Below, piece by piece: positions 12,299-24,289 of a DNA stretch of 64,000 nt. Below the pieces are notes generated by a model. That model saw only the letters and a program-made list of their open reading frames with translations. It did no database searches and was not told where the DNA came from. A program made the position numbers and the translations under genes. Source of the DNA: Tetradesmus obliquus. Lineage: Eukaryota > Chlorophyta > Chlorophyceae > Sphaeropleales > Scenedesmaceae. The stretch's first letter is position 1; every line of letters starts with the position of its first letter. The stretch lies in assembly GCA_030272155.1 (NCBI GenBank), contig CP126194.1, forward strand, positions 1,240,001 through 1,304,000, in the 5' to 3' direction.

Positions 12299-13323
12299 AT
12301 GGCTGGCTGCTGGCTGCTGGCTGCTGGCTGCTTCGTGCTGTTGCGCAGCAGTTGCTGCTGCGCTCCCGGACCGAAAAAGGGCTTGGGTGCGCCCGCTTTG
12401 GAAGCATGGCGCTCGATGCATATACTGGGCATTGGCACAGTTCTGGTACAGTTCTGACACATCGTACAATTTGATTCAGCAGTTGCAGTTCAAAGTCAGT
12501 TGTGGTGGGTGACTGCAAGATGCATGCAGCTGACATGTGTGCAGTGGCTGCTAACACGGATGACAATCAGGGTGTTGACTACTGCTGACGTGCTCAACTT
12601 AAATTGGTGTACTTATGAGACGCGTTTGACTCTGTTGGGTGTGCTGGCACCCCAGCCTGAGCAAATGCATGGTGGCTACACTCACCAACAGCGCATGGAG
12701 ACGGTGATCCTTTCCTACGTAGCTGCAAGGCGAACATGCTTTTGTCTGATTTTGTGCACCTGCCAGCTTGGCAATGTGCCGTCGTGCTGTGACAGCATGC
12801 TGCTCTTCTGGCAGGTTTGTAGCATGGGATGAAGTGCGACATGCAGGCTCATACTCCTGGCAGCCGGCTTACATGCCATGCGCATACTATGAATGGTGAA
12901 TGGTGTTTATGTGCCTGTATTTTGTGATTGTGGTTGTCCGTGCGTCACGGCAAATGATGCATGATGGCATCTGCTGCCAATCCAGCATGGTATCCAGGGT
13001 TGTAGCTTGTAACATCATGTTACAATGATTGTGCTGCTTTTCACGAGCGTTTGGCTTCTTATGCAGTGATGGTGCATTCGTGTCTTGGACTGCTGTGAGT
13101 ACGTGACATCTCTAAAGTGCCATGCCCTGATGAGATGCTGGGACGCATTGCACTGAGTGCCAGACTGTACTTGTCCCCTGCCACCACTTCCCTGCTAGCA
13201 ACTGGACTAACCCGCTCCTCTACACGCGCATCGTAAGTGAAATACTGCAAAACAGCCTTCCCGAATAGAGCGTGCGCTGAAAGCGGCTTCGCCACTGTTG
13301 CCAGGACAAGGGCTCTTAGCGTC
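12299..13323 (+). other. 3' UTR of CENPC and intergenic
   Basis: No coding region is supported. The stretch separates two genes on the same strand and probably holds the CENPC 3' UTR and the AP endonuclease promoter. Confidence 0.45.
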
Positions 13324-16300
13324 ATGGGCAAGCAGGACGCCGACGGAGGGGCGAAACTGACGCCCAGCAGGTGCGATCTATACTGATCAGAACGTGTTAT
13401 GTACGGTTGGACGGGCAATGCCGTCGAAATCTTACACCTGCCCGTTGATCAGCTGTACAGCATTCAAAAGCAGGCATACCTGACGGGGCAGCAGTTCTGC
13501 CCATCCTACCTATGCTGCTCATCCTGTTGCACTGCTTACAGGCGAAGGAGAACCAAAGCAGCTGCAGAAGATGAGAATGGCAATGCACAGCAGGACGATG
13601 GTGCAGCAGCTAGCAACCCCAAGCCAGCTGCCAAGCGCAGCAGGACAACCAAGTGAGCACAGAGCCCTGCATGATCAGCCTTGCATAGACACAAGCAGCA
13701 TTGTAAGACGACACTCATATCTATGACTGCAACAACGTTAGTACGATGACCAAGTCGTGCAGTCTGCTTGCCTGTGAGTCCTGAAGTCCTGCAAGGTACT
13801 GCAATGTCGTACATGGACAGGGGCATGCTGGTTGTGCCTGCAGGTCAAAGAAGGATGCAGCAGCAGCTGAAGCAGATGCGCAGCCAGCAAGTGAAGGAGC
13901 AGCAGCAGCAGCAAACGGTGAAGCAGCTGCTAATGGGGATGCAGCAGCAGCAGAGAAGCCAAAACCCAAACGGAAGCCAAAGGAGCCCAAGCCGCCACCA
14001 GGTCTGCATATACGACCGTATATTCCTCATTCCAATGGTCATGCACAATGCGCAGAGCCTGTGTTTGTGGCTGTTGTGATCTGTCTTTCCTGTGTAGTGC
14101 CAGCCGGCCAGACTTCGCGGGATGCCCTGAGCGCTGCTGAATAGGCCGAGTGCAGTTTGAAGCAGCTTGTAGGAATGCTGTTAGTGCTTGTTGAGGCCGC
14201 ACGTCACCTCCGCTGTAGTACCAGTGGCGCAGGTGCAAGTGCGCCAATGTCTGCATATAGCAGCTGGGACCAAGAGCGTGCCTTGTGTGTGTGCAGGCCC
14301 ACTGTACGACGTGAGCATGCGGCCGCCCCGCTTTGAGGGCCCAGCGCACCGCTTCCTGTCATGGAACGTGGCAGGCTTCAGGGCACTCATCAAGAAGGTG
14401 CGGCGCTGCTGCAGCAGTGGCCATTGCAATGATACTAGCAGCTGCTGTCACTTTGCCTGGATTGTACGGGAAAGCGAGGGTTGGCCATCAGCGTGTGGCA
14501 GGACGCAATTGATTGCACGCTGCAGGCGCCGTGGGCACGCCTTGCCTTGTGCACACCCCGTGTCTGGTTGTTAGGTGCTGCCTGTCTTCATTCCAGCAAC
14601 CCAAGTGACTGCCTTTTACCAGTGCCTGGCGAACTGCCTGCCTGCCTACCTGCCCTGCCCGCTTGGCTGCTTGCAGGACGCTGAGGCGCTGAAGAAGCTG
14701 GTAGCGCTGGAGCAGCTGGACGCTGTCTGCTTGCAGGAAACTAAGCTACAGGTAAGCACTCAGCATGCGGCCGCTGCAGCAGAGGTGGGTGCCAGCAGGT
14801 TCACAGCTGCGTGTGGATTGCTTGCAGCGTTGTGACATGCAAAGCAGCAGCTGTTGGGCAAGACATATATGTCGCATAGCTGTAGCCTCCCTGTTGGTAA
14901 ATCGTGTGGTGGTGCTGTGTGGTGTGTCGCGCAGGAGCGTGATGTGGAGAAGATTGTGCAGGAGGCTGGGCTCACTGACTGGCATGTGACGTTCAACTGC
15001 TCAACAGCAAAGAAGGGCTACTCAGGCACAGCAACACTCTGCAGGTGGGACACAGCAGCAGCTGAAGCAATAGCTGTTTGAGCCACAGGCATGCTTGGTG
15101 ATTAGAGCCACTGCCGCTGGTGATGCCAAGCCAGCACCCTGCAACTCAAGTTGCGCTGCTTCTTTGGCTGCAAGCGTGCATGCAAGTAACCTTATGAGGC
15201 AGCACTTCGCCCTGCATGATGCAACTGCCAGTCAGCACTGCTGCTGCTGTGCTTGCTGCTGCTGCCGCCGCGCCTCTGCTGCTGCTATGGCCTCTGCTGC
15301 TGCTGCCCCTGCTGTGCCTGCTGCTGCAGGGAGAAGCCGCTGAGCATCCGTGTGGGCATGGGTGTGGAGGCACACGACGATGAGGGGCGCGTGGTGGCAG
15401 TGGTGAGTGTTGCAGTAAGCAGCAGATACTAATGTTAGTCACTCCATGGTACACTGGGGCTCACAGTCGTGACACTGCCGAGTGCTGCTGCTGCCACAAG
15501 AAGTTGACAAAGCAATAGTTGCATTGCTGATGCTGTGTATGCCCGCATAGCAGGTTCCCTGCAGGCGGGTGTGCCAGGTGGTATGTCAGCTGTTGGGTCC
15601 TGTCTGCCTGCAAGAACGTGCCTGCCTGGTGCTGCGTCACTTAGGTGTGTCTCACCCTCCCTGCTGTTGTAACGCTGCCAATCGCCGCACCCTGCAGGAG
15701 CTGTCTGACCTGTGGCTGGTCAACGTGTACGTGCCCAACAGCGGGGACGGGTGAGTGGTCAGAGTTGCAGTTGCGTTAGGCTCACATGTCATCATCACAT
15801 GCCCTGCATGCAGGCTAGCGGTGACCGAGCTCAGCTTTCATGTCAAGCCCAGCTGCCCAGCACAGAACGCTTGCGGGTGTCTCCAGGCTACCAAAAACCG
15901 CTGCTGACAACAAGGTTTGCTGCATGTTGTCCTGCACCTGCTGCAGGCTGAAGCGACTGGACTACCGAGTGGGAGAGTGGGACAAGGCCTTTGCACACTT
16001 CCTCAAGGTGTGAAACGCAGCCAGCAGCATGGCTGGGCCCACACCCCGTTAGTGGCCATCACCTCTCTTGCAGCGCAAGAGTTTTGTGTCAGTCTCCTGC
16101 CGCAGCCATCCTGATGCTTTCCACTACTAAACTGACAACACCACTCAACCAAATAACTGCTTGGGAGTTGGTTAAGGACATCAACAACAATTTACGGGTC
16201 CATCCTTGCTCATCATGAACCTCATGTGAACTTCCATGCGTGCAGGAGCTGCAGCAGGGCCCTGGCGGCAAGCCTGTGGTGCTCACCGGCGACCTCAACT

Positions 16301-17849
16301 GGCATCTCGGACTGCGCAAGCGTAACCTGTATCGCTGTTCTGCATCTCCTGTTAACCTATACGAACCTCCTGTCAATCGCTGTGACCCCCCTGTATCCGC
16401 CTGTAGGAGCTGCAGCAAGGGCCGGGCGGCAAGCCTGTGGTGCCCACCGACGACCCCACATGACATACCCGACCGTACAAGCATGAACTTCATTGCTCTG
16501 CTCCCAACCTTCTGTATCTGTTTGCAGGAGCTGCAGCAGGGCCCCGGCGGCAAGCCTGTGGTGCTCACCGGCGACCTCCACTGTGCGCACTGCGTCAAAA
16601 CCCACCCTCATCCTGTTGAACCCGCCTGCAACACTCCATGCTTGCAGGAGCTGCAGCAGGGCCCAGGCGGCAAGCCCGTGGTGCTCACACGCACGGCGAC
16701 CTCAACAACACATCAAATTCCCGCCCATGCTGCTAAACCTGTTGCACCACCTCCCTTTCTGCTTGTAGGAGCTGCAGCAGGGCCCCGGCGGCAAGCCTGT
16801 GGTGCTCACCGGCGACCTCCACTGTGCGCACTGCGTCGAAACCCACCCTCATCCTGTTGAACCTCCTGCAACACTCCATGCTTGCAGGAGCTGCAGCAGG
16901 GCCCAGGCGGCAAGCCAGTAGTGCTCACAGGGGACCTCAACTGTGCGCACTGCGAGATCGACATCCACAACCCCAAGGGCAACCTGCGCTCAGCAGGCTT
17001 CACACAGGAGGAGCGAGACTCCTTCGGGCAGCAGGTGCTGGGGCACGCGGGGCTGGTGGACAGCTTCCGGCAGCAGCACCCAGGCGTGGTGGGGTACACC
17101 TACTACAGGTGCGCGCATGTAGTGTTTGGGTGAGGGTGCAGCAGCAGCAAAGGCAGTGAGGTTGGTGGCTCGTATACAGCTTCAGGCAGCAGCACCCGGG
17201 CGTGGTGGGTTACACCTACTACAGGTGGGTGCTTTTGTTTGGGTGAGGATGCAGCAGCAGCAGCAGCAGCAGGTGCTGGGCCATGCGGGGCTGGTAGACA
17301 GCTTCAGGCAGCAGCACCCGGGCGTGGTGGGGTACACCTACTACAGGTGAGGCCTAACTTAAGGGGTAGGCATGCTTTACAGTTTTGTTTGGACAAAAAA
17401 GGCAGCAGCAGCAGCATGTGCACTGCCGCTGGTGACTGGTGGACAGCTTGCAGCGGCAGCACCCGGGCGCACCTACCACAGGTGCGGCAGCGATATCAAT
17501 GCACACACACAACCGCTTCTGTCACAAGCTTGATCATCGACTCCTGGCTCAGATGCATTGCTGCTGCATCTGCTGCTGCTGCAGCTACCGGTTCAACGCG
17601 CGGGCCAGCAACAGGGGCTGGCGGCTGGACTACTTCCTGGTGAGCCTGCCAGGGGGACGCCAGGCGAGGACAGCAGCAGTGACAGAACATGCCTGGGGCT
17701 GTTGCAATTTATCCTTCCCAGCACCTTTGCTGTTGAGATGAAGCATGATGTATGCCGCAATAGCTTCACTGCTGCACCTGCTTGTCTCCTGGTACGGCAG
17801 AGTTCAGATAGGGTGGTGTAACCTGCTGCTGCTTGCTTGCTTGTCTGTG

Positions 17850-17882
<33 letters not shown>

Positions 17883-17986
17883 AGGTGTCATCTGACCTGG
17901 CTGACAAGGTGCACGACAGCTACATCCTCAAGGAGATCACAGGCAGCGACCATGTGCCGCTGGGACTGGTGCTGAAAAAGGCGTAA
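13324..17986 (+). CDS. APE1: AP endonuclease, ExoIII/APE1 family
   Basis: Class II apurinic/apyrimidinic endonuclease of base-excision repair, which cuts the DNA backbone 5' of an abasic site with Mg2+. Twelve exons join in phase: 13324-13370, 13542-13652, 13844-14001, 14297-14397, 14677-14751, 14935-15044, 15330-15402, 15698-15750, 15947-16007, 16888-17108, 17585-17639 and 17885-17986. They give 388 residues ending in TAA. Residues 1-115 are a Lys/Ala-rich tail with likely nuclear signals ([24 protein letters not shown]). The catalytic set is complete: Asn129 (SWNVAG), Glu160 (LQETK), Tyr in NVYVPNSG, Asp279/Asn281 (GDLN), Asp352 (WRLDYF) and Asp377/His378 (GSDH). The intron before exon 10 holds five broken copies of that exon's start, and the following intron holds copies of its end. 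Only the last start copy reads on into the catalytic exon. Confidence 0.93.
16245..16887 (+). repeat. Five tandem copies of the start of AP endonuclease exon 10
   Basis: Copies of acceptor plus exon start ([17 protein letters not shown]) begin at 16245, 16407, 16528, 16648 and 16769. The working exon begins at 16888. Spacing is 162, 121, 120, 121 and 119 bp. Each copy keeps a TGCAG- or TGTAG-type acceptor but loses frame or sequence after the GDL segment, so the extra copies lack the rest of the exon. Confidence 0.92.
17109..17482 (+). repeat. Tandem copies of the end of AP endonuclease exon 10
   Basis: After the working donor at 17109, the exon end ([13 protein letters not shown] plus GTG donor) recurs ending at about 17224 and 17347, with a decayed piece near 17440-17480. 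The second copy is longer and starts with [13 protein letters not shown]. Confidence 0.88.
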
Positions 17987-18189
17987 TTGTGGCTCTGCTC
18001 AATGGTAGTGCGGCGGCGGCAGCACAATGTGATGGTGCAGCACCACCTAGTCTGGGTGAAACTCGGCAGCAGCAGGAATGATGCACTTGCTGCTAGCTGT
18101 CACAACACCACGTGTTGAAGTCTTATCCTGAGTAAACAGGCCTGGCACCTCGGCAGCACCAGAAGCATCGCAGGCGTGAATGCTGAGCA

Positions 18190-18830
18190 TGGTACCCAGT
18201 TTCGTCCTTGCTGAAGGGACTCGTCAGTCGGCAGGTGTTGCGAGCTGGCCCATTTGATGGGTGCAGCATCACAACAAGCAGCCAAGACTGGGACCAAGTG
18301 TCTACCTCACTTGACACTGCACCGGACAGCCTCTTGGCACAGGACACACTGCCGCGGGGCACCCGAGCAGGGCTCCTTCCGCAAAGCATGCACACAATGC
18401 AGCTGCACATAAAGTGCACAAACGGCCGAGGTCACGGACGCACTGCTCAAGCCTACCCAGCATCCCGCCAAGCTCGACAACAGCTCTGCTAGCAGTGCTC
18501 AAGGCCCCAGCACATAGCTAGAGAAACTGATGTCTTGCTCAGTGAAAGGATGTGGCGCCCACAAGCACAACCTGGCGCGACTGCTAGCTTCTGCTCAGGC
18601 GGAAGCAGGAGCAGCTCGCGCTGGGCTGTGCATGTGTGAGACAGAGTGCAAGGCTAGACGTATCCGCTTTGAAAACACCCTGAGTGGGCTAAAGATGCAG
18701 GATGGGGCTCCCGAGGGTGCTCATATAGGCCCGAAGGCGTGTGACAGGGCAGGCAGAACCCTGCTGCTCGCGGCTCGGCATTTGATGTCGGCGAGTCCCG
18801 GCCACGGGTTTCGATGTTTTCAGTGGACAA
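18190..18830 (+). repeat. Dispersed ~620-bp repeat, copy 1
   Basis: The sequence from CCCAGTTTCGTCCTTGCT to TTTGATGTCGGCGAGTCC is repeated with moderate divergence at 21740-22383. Both copies keep an open frame with AEAGAAR and CMCETECKARRI. However, the differences I compared fall at all codon positions, so coding constraint is not evident. The family was not recognised. Confidence 0.85.
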
Positions 18831-20531
18831 GACAGCTCAAACTTGAACCATCCAAGCCTTTTGACAATGCGTTACCGCTGGACAGCAGGGCCTGGTGTTC
18901 CCAGGCCAGCAGTCAAGGCAGCGGCTGATCCAACTGCAGCTTCCAGCTGGACAGCATGCTTCTGCGGATGCCAGCTTGCTGGCATCTTTGCGCTTTGGCC
19001 GCAACAAAAGTTTCACAACTCGTAACACTGGTGTTTCAATCAAGGGTTGGCATGCTGGGCACTCGGTGCACACCCAATGTTCCAGCACTGAGTCAGCGCT
19101 TACGCACAAAGTGCCAATGCACACGGTACAGCCGGTGTTGCATCATCAGCATCATGTTACTCATCAATCCGGTGTTGCGATTGGGAATTGTTTGTATTTA
19201 GACGGCTGTGCCAGCACCCCACGTCTTGCAAATGCAGTGCGCCGGCAAAAATAACAGCGATAGAGAAAGCTGCTGCTGCTGACGCAGCGGTTTGAGGAAC
19301 AGCTGTGGCAGCAGTTCAGCTTTACTAAAGTGCACTCAGGGTCTTTACCATGTGCGCTCTACATGGAGTTGATGCAGCACATGACACACCTCACCTCACA
19401 AGGCAATCCAACCAAACACGACACAACATATCCAACTTGTCACTTCGTCCTGATTGCTGTTCACGATATATTTCAAAACTTGCCAAGCTTATCTCAGCAT
19501 TTGCAAAGCCAGTGCCACACCTGCGCTCACAACAAAGCGGCTTGCGTAGTGCGTTGCGCATTTCTAGCCTTCCGCAACCAGGAAATTGCTTAGCTGCACA
19601 GCAGCAGGCTGCTGCTGCTGTGGTTCACCAGCTCATCACACACAATGCTAAGCCACACATGCACTACACTGCTTTGGCACGCGAGTAGCAGATAGACACA
19701 TGGTAGCAGCTACCGTGGGCTTGATGTCACACCAGCAACTGCTGCTGGCTCACCACTCCTCACAGGGCATCGCCATTGCCGCCGCATGGGCCCTGCCACC
19801 AGCCTTGCTTGCGAAAAGACAGTTGGTGCTGTGCGCAACTGTCACTGCCTCCAGCGCCGCTGTCGGCGACAATGCTCTGCAGCGTCAATAAGAATAGCAT
19901 GCGCCATACTGCATGCAGGCGGCAGCGGTGGTCTGGTGCTGTGTTGTTGCGCCACCCCACAGTCTGCAGCAGCACCAGAAGCAACATAAGCAGTTGAGTT
20001 GACAACTTTTTGCTGAATAAGGCAAACCTTGTACTTCAGCACATGACTGGAGATACCACATAGCAGCCCAGGTGCAACTCAGCCAGAAGTGAGGTAGCTG
20101 AGTTGCCTGCTACATCAACACAACACCATCGTTGACGTGCGACGATTATGCGACAAATCATGATATGTTTGCTCAGCTTCGCTGTCACTGCTCAACCAGG
20201 CAACTACGGCGCTCCATGCACTGCCGCTGCGACATATTGACACGGCAACTTTGACCTCCAGCTGCTGCAGGCGTTGCTGGCCCTGCTGCTGCCGTCGCAA
20301 CACAATCGCCCAATGCTGGGCTGTTAGCTAGCCAGCCCTGCCACGCGTTGAACCTATCCACTGTGGCAATGGATGTGGATGTAGATGTTAGCCCAAGAGA
20401 CATGTTGCGCAGGCAAGCTGTCACTTGCTGAACCTCACTGCGCAGCATGCACAACACCAGAGCATTTGAGTGCGTGCCATCCACGCTCTCCCTTCCTCGC
20501 CGCCTCACGCATGTCTCCCCCATCATTGTAC
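18831..20531. other. Intergenic, no gene seen
   Basis: Short open frames only, with no motif and no consistent splice structure. The region lies between the first dispersed repeat and the copied exon fragment. Confidence 0.4.
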
Positions 20532-20667
20532 GCATGCCCTGCCCGACCTTCCACATCAGCACGGCGCCTGCCAGGCGCACAGACTGCTGCACGGCCCAGT
20601 TCCAGTGGCTCTGCTGCGTAATGTAGCTGAAGGTGTTCCAGGATTCGCTGCGCGCAGCAGCACAAGC
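20532..20667 (-). pseudogene. Copied exon fragment of the PTGES2-like gene
   Basis: These ~136 bp are almost identical to 31492-31612, which covers the start of the last exon of the PTGES2-like gene (SESWNTFSY, HWNWAVQQSV) plus about 15 bp of its upstream intron. Intron sequence is included, so the copy arose from DNA and not from mRNA. It is cut off after VGQGM and has no partner exons. Confidence 0.88.
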
Positions 20668-20958
20668 ACTGCTGGCAGCAGGGCATTGCAGGAACACGGT
20701 GGAACAGACAGGTGTCCTCAGACATTGCGCTTGCAGGCTCACTGCAGGAGTCCCTGCTGCTCTATCATATGCAATGGCATGCAGAAAAGGTGCTGTGGTT
20801 GCTGCTGCTGCTGCTGTTGGCGCAGGAAGCGCTGGCCCTGCCATGTAGTTATGCAGCAGAAGCTAATGCCGCAGTGGTGTTTAAAACGTCCCATGCCATA
20901 GATGTTGCCTGTCAGGACAATTGCACTCAGCCGCAACCTGACTCCAGCGCAGCTCCTG

Positions 20959-20959
20959 A

Positions 20960-21007
<48 letters not shown>

Positions 21008-21105
21008 GCTGCTGCTGCCGTCGCTGCTGCTGCTGCTGCCGCTGCTGCCGCTGCCGCTGCTGCTGCTGCTGCTGCAGATGATATGATGATGATCATGATG
21101 ATGAT
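20959..21105. repeat. Large CTG/CCG microsatellite followed by ATG repeats
   Basis: A long interrupted (CTG)n run reaches about 21075 and is followed by ATG/GAT repeats to about 21105. It lies in a gene-free stretch, so the poly-Leu and poly-Ala frames across it are not credible genes. Confidence 0.9.
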
Positions 21106-21739
21106 GATGTTAGCACTGCTGTTCCTGCTGCTGCAGCTGTCGCTGCTGCTGCTGCTGCTGCTCGCCTTTGCGCCTGGCCAGCAACAGCAACTGAACCAAC
21201 AGCAGGTGCACCTGCAAACATGATGCTGTTGGTGCTGCGCTGTATGCTTGTACTACAACTTTAGTAATAGGACACACGTGTACTGTGCTCAGCCCTCATG
21301 CCCTGCCATGACATTACTTTGCTACCATGCTCCCACAATATGACTCATGGCATCCGATAATGGCAAATGCACAGGGCATGCATGAACACATGTGACTGCA
21401 ACTCCACAAGGCAGATGTTGCATTTCATGCTGCCTCTGCTGGCTATCAACACTGCACCTGGCTCACCAGCCCTTGTCGCCCTTGCTTGTGGTGTTGCTGC
21501 TGATGCCACCACCACAATATTGTCCGTGGTCGAGGGCGACAGACGTGGGGTCCATGGCTGGCTGTCAACTCCTACCACCACATGTCTACTGTACCTGTGG
21601 CTGCAGCAGCATCACGCCTGCTTAGTGCGCAGCCTTGCACACATATAGCATGCATGACATATACATAGGAAAAAGATCAAGCTGCTTCGTCTGCTGCGGA
21701 GGCACGCACACCAATGCAGGAGTCACTTGCAGCATGCAG

Positions 21740-22383
21740 TGCACCCAGTTTCGTCCTTGCTCAAGGGACTCGTCAGTTGGCAGGTGTTGCGAGCTGGCCC
21801 ATTTGATGGGAGCAGCTCGCGACGAGCAGCCAAGACTGGGACCAAGCGTCTACCTCTCTTGACACTGCATGCGGGCAGGCTCAAGGCATAGGAACACTGC
21901 CGCGGGGCGCGCGAGCAGTGAACCTTTCCAGGATGCCATGCACACACAATGCAGCTGCACAATAAGTGCACAAGCGGCCGAGGTCATGGACGCACTATGC
22001 AAGCCCACCCAGCATCCCCCACAAGCTCGACAACAGCTCTGCTAGCAGTGCTCAAGGCCCCAGCACATAGCTAGAGAAACTGAAGTGACGCTTATTGAAG
22101 GATGTGGCACCCACAAGCACACCCTGGTGCGGCTGCTAGCTTCTGCGCAGGCGGAAGCAGGAGCAGCTCGCGGTTGGCTGTGCATGTGTGAGACAGAGTG
22201 CAAGGCTAGACGAATACGCCTTGAAAACACCCCGAGTAGGCGAAAGAGGCAGAATGGGTCCCAAGCTGGTGCTTATATAGGCCTCAACAGCTTGTGGCAG
22301 AGCAGGCTGAACCCTGTGCTCTCGGCTGGGCATTTGATGTCGGTGAGTCCCGGCTACAGGATTTGATGTCGTTTGTAGACAAG
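21740..22383 (+). repeat. Dispersed ~620-bp repeat, copy 2
   Basis: Second copy of the element at 18190-18830, in the same orientation, 3.5 kb downstream. Small gaps and substitutions are scattered along it. Neither terminal inverted repeats nor a poly(A) tail was evident. Confidence 0.85.
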
Positions 22384-24289
22384 CAGAAGGCCGGCTTATC
22401 ATGCATACTTGGAGCAGTGTTGAGGTGGCACTCTGCGCAGCAAAGCCTGAAGTTCATTGATTTTCATGGACAGCTGCTGATGCCAGGTAGGCAACACTTT
22501 TGCCCATCATGGCATGTCTTGTGAGAATACAAGTCTCAGCAAATTCAATGATTGTGCTTTGATTGCGCATAACAGCACCGGTGATTTCAGGGAGTGGGTG
22601 CATGCAGGTGGGTCCACTGGCCTTTTTACGCCCGCTGTGCTGGACACTCATTGAGGCCTGGTTGACGAAAAACGGTCACATGTTTGCTTTATTTTCGGTG
22701 CAGCATAATGAGCACCCCTCTATCTATCTAACACAACATAATGAGTACTCACATAGCGTGACGTCAACGTCGCCAGACGCCAGACGTCTGGCGTCGCGGC
22801 CACTCAGTAGTGCACTGGCAGGCTGCCGCCACACCAAGGCGTTCAGCCGAATGTGACGCTCAACGGTTCTAGCTGCTAATGCAAGGAGGTGCCGAGGCTT
22901 GCAAATGTGCAGTAGAGGTGCGTGCTTGCCTGGTCATTGTACACGTTTTTGCAAGTGGCACTGTTTAGGCGAGGTTGCCAAAACCTTGCCCCGCCTCAGT
23001 AACCCACTGAGCCTTGCCTCTATGACACTTCTCTTATTGATATCTCTTATGTATAGAGCACGCTTCATTGATATAGCCAATAGCACTTCAGGCTCAAACC
23101 AAATGGCTTTTGTGGTATGTTACACAATTTCCCTTCCACACCGGGTCTAACCTCCTTTGCTGCGCAACAGCTTGCTGCTGTGGATCACCAGTTTCCTGAG
23201 GCACGACTGTTGCACAAAAGCCGCTGCTCCTAGGGTAGTCTGGCAACTGGCTACCAGACAAAACCTTGGCCAACAATACGCTGCCAAAGCACCTGCTAGC
23301 AGACGTCTTGGATTTCAGCTTTGGCTTCCGCTGAGGGTGTGACACCAGTCTGCAAAGGACACCGCTCTGGTCTGGAAAACCACACACAGTTGTAGTTTGG
23401 TAAACCAAATCAAGCCAACATGTTACACATCCCTGACGGTTGTTGACATAGAATGTGCATCAGGTGCATGCAAGCAGGCTCTTGAAGCATCCAAGGTATT
23501 ACCAGGCAATATGTTTCGTGACATGTGGGATGTTTGTGCCCATGATTGCAGTCGTCACGTGCACCGGCATCAGCTGAGGGTGTGGCATGGACAGCTATGC
23601 CGCGCCGAACGCTGCGTGCTGCCAGTCTGCTGTTCGGTTGCTGCACATGTGCAGACGTACACCTGCCAAGGGTTGTGCTGATGAACATCACTCTGCTGCT
23701 GGATTTGTTCGCTCGGATGCCAACAATGGAAGCAGAGCCGTGCTGCGGCTGCAGCCGTCAACACATGACACGAACATGCAAACCCAGCAAACAGAGGCCA
23801 CGTCAGACACAGTCCTAATTGCGTCAGCCAGAGGCACTGCAATACAAGTCAGACACAATCCTACTTGGGTTCCAAGGAGATACCAAGTGCCTGGCCCAGA
23901 CCGCAGGGGATTTCAAATCAAAACGGTGTGCTACAGCATACGCCTTACACACCTGACTTGCTCTCTTGAGGGCATAAAATGACCATAAACAGCGCGCTGA
24001 GCGGAATCTGGCACTGCAGCCAGCCGTCCGCAACACAAGGTTTCCATTGCAGCATAACAGCTGAACCACTTGTGCGGCTGCTGTACGGCACCAGCTGCAC
24101 AACCTGGGCACGCTGCTGACCCCCAGCAGCTCTACACTGCATGACATGCCAGCAGCACTACACTGCGTGATACACCAGCAGCTGACAAAGTGCATACATG
24201 TTGGCACCTGCTGCTCGCTGCTCACCATGCTGTACACAGAGCTTGCCACCAGCCTTGCCCTGGCACGCACCCATCCCATCCATGCCCCA
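22384..24289. other. Intergenic, no gene seen
   Basis: No supported coding region. A perfect 20-bp palindrome (GACGCCAGACGTCTGGCGTC) lies at 22776-22795. Confidence 0.4.

Noticed and set aside
16240..16860. Separate gene made of [12 protein letters not shown] repeats
   Set aside because: The frame simply runs through tandem copies of the AP endonuclease exon start; acceptor sites inside the frame and the downstream catalytic exon explain it.
18530..18928. Coding gene in the 620-bp repeat (GCG-HKH-ASAQAEAGAAR frame)
   Set aside because: The open frame is in both copies, but differences are spread over all codon positions and no splice or start context supports it.
20881..21096. Poly-alanine or poly-leucine protein
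   Set aside because: It is translation of a CTG/CAG microsatellite in a gene-free stretch.
22776..22795. 20-bp perfect palindrome as an operator or origin
   Set aside because: It is isolated, with no associated gene or repeat; chance or a decayed element end is as likely.
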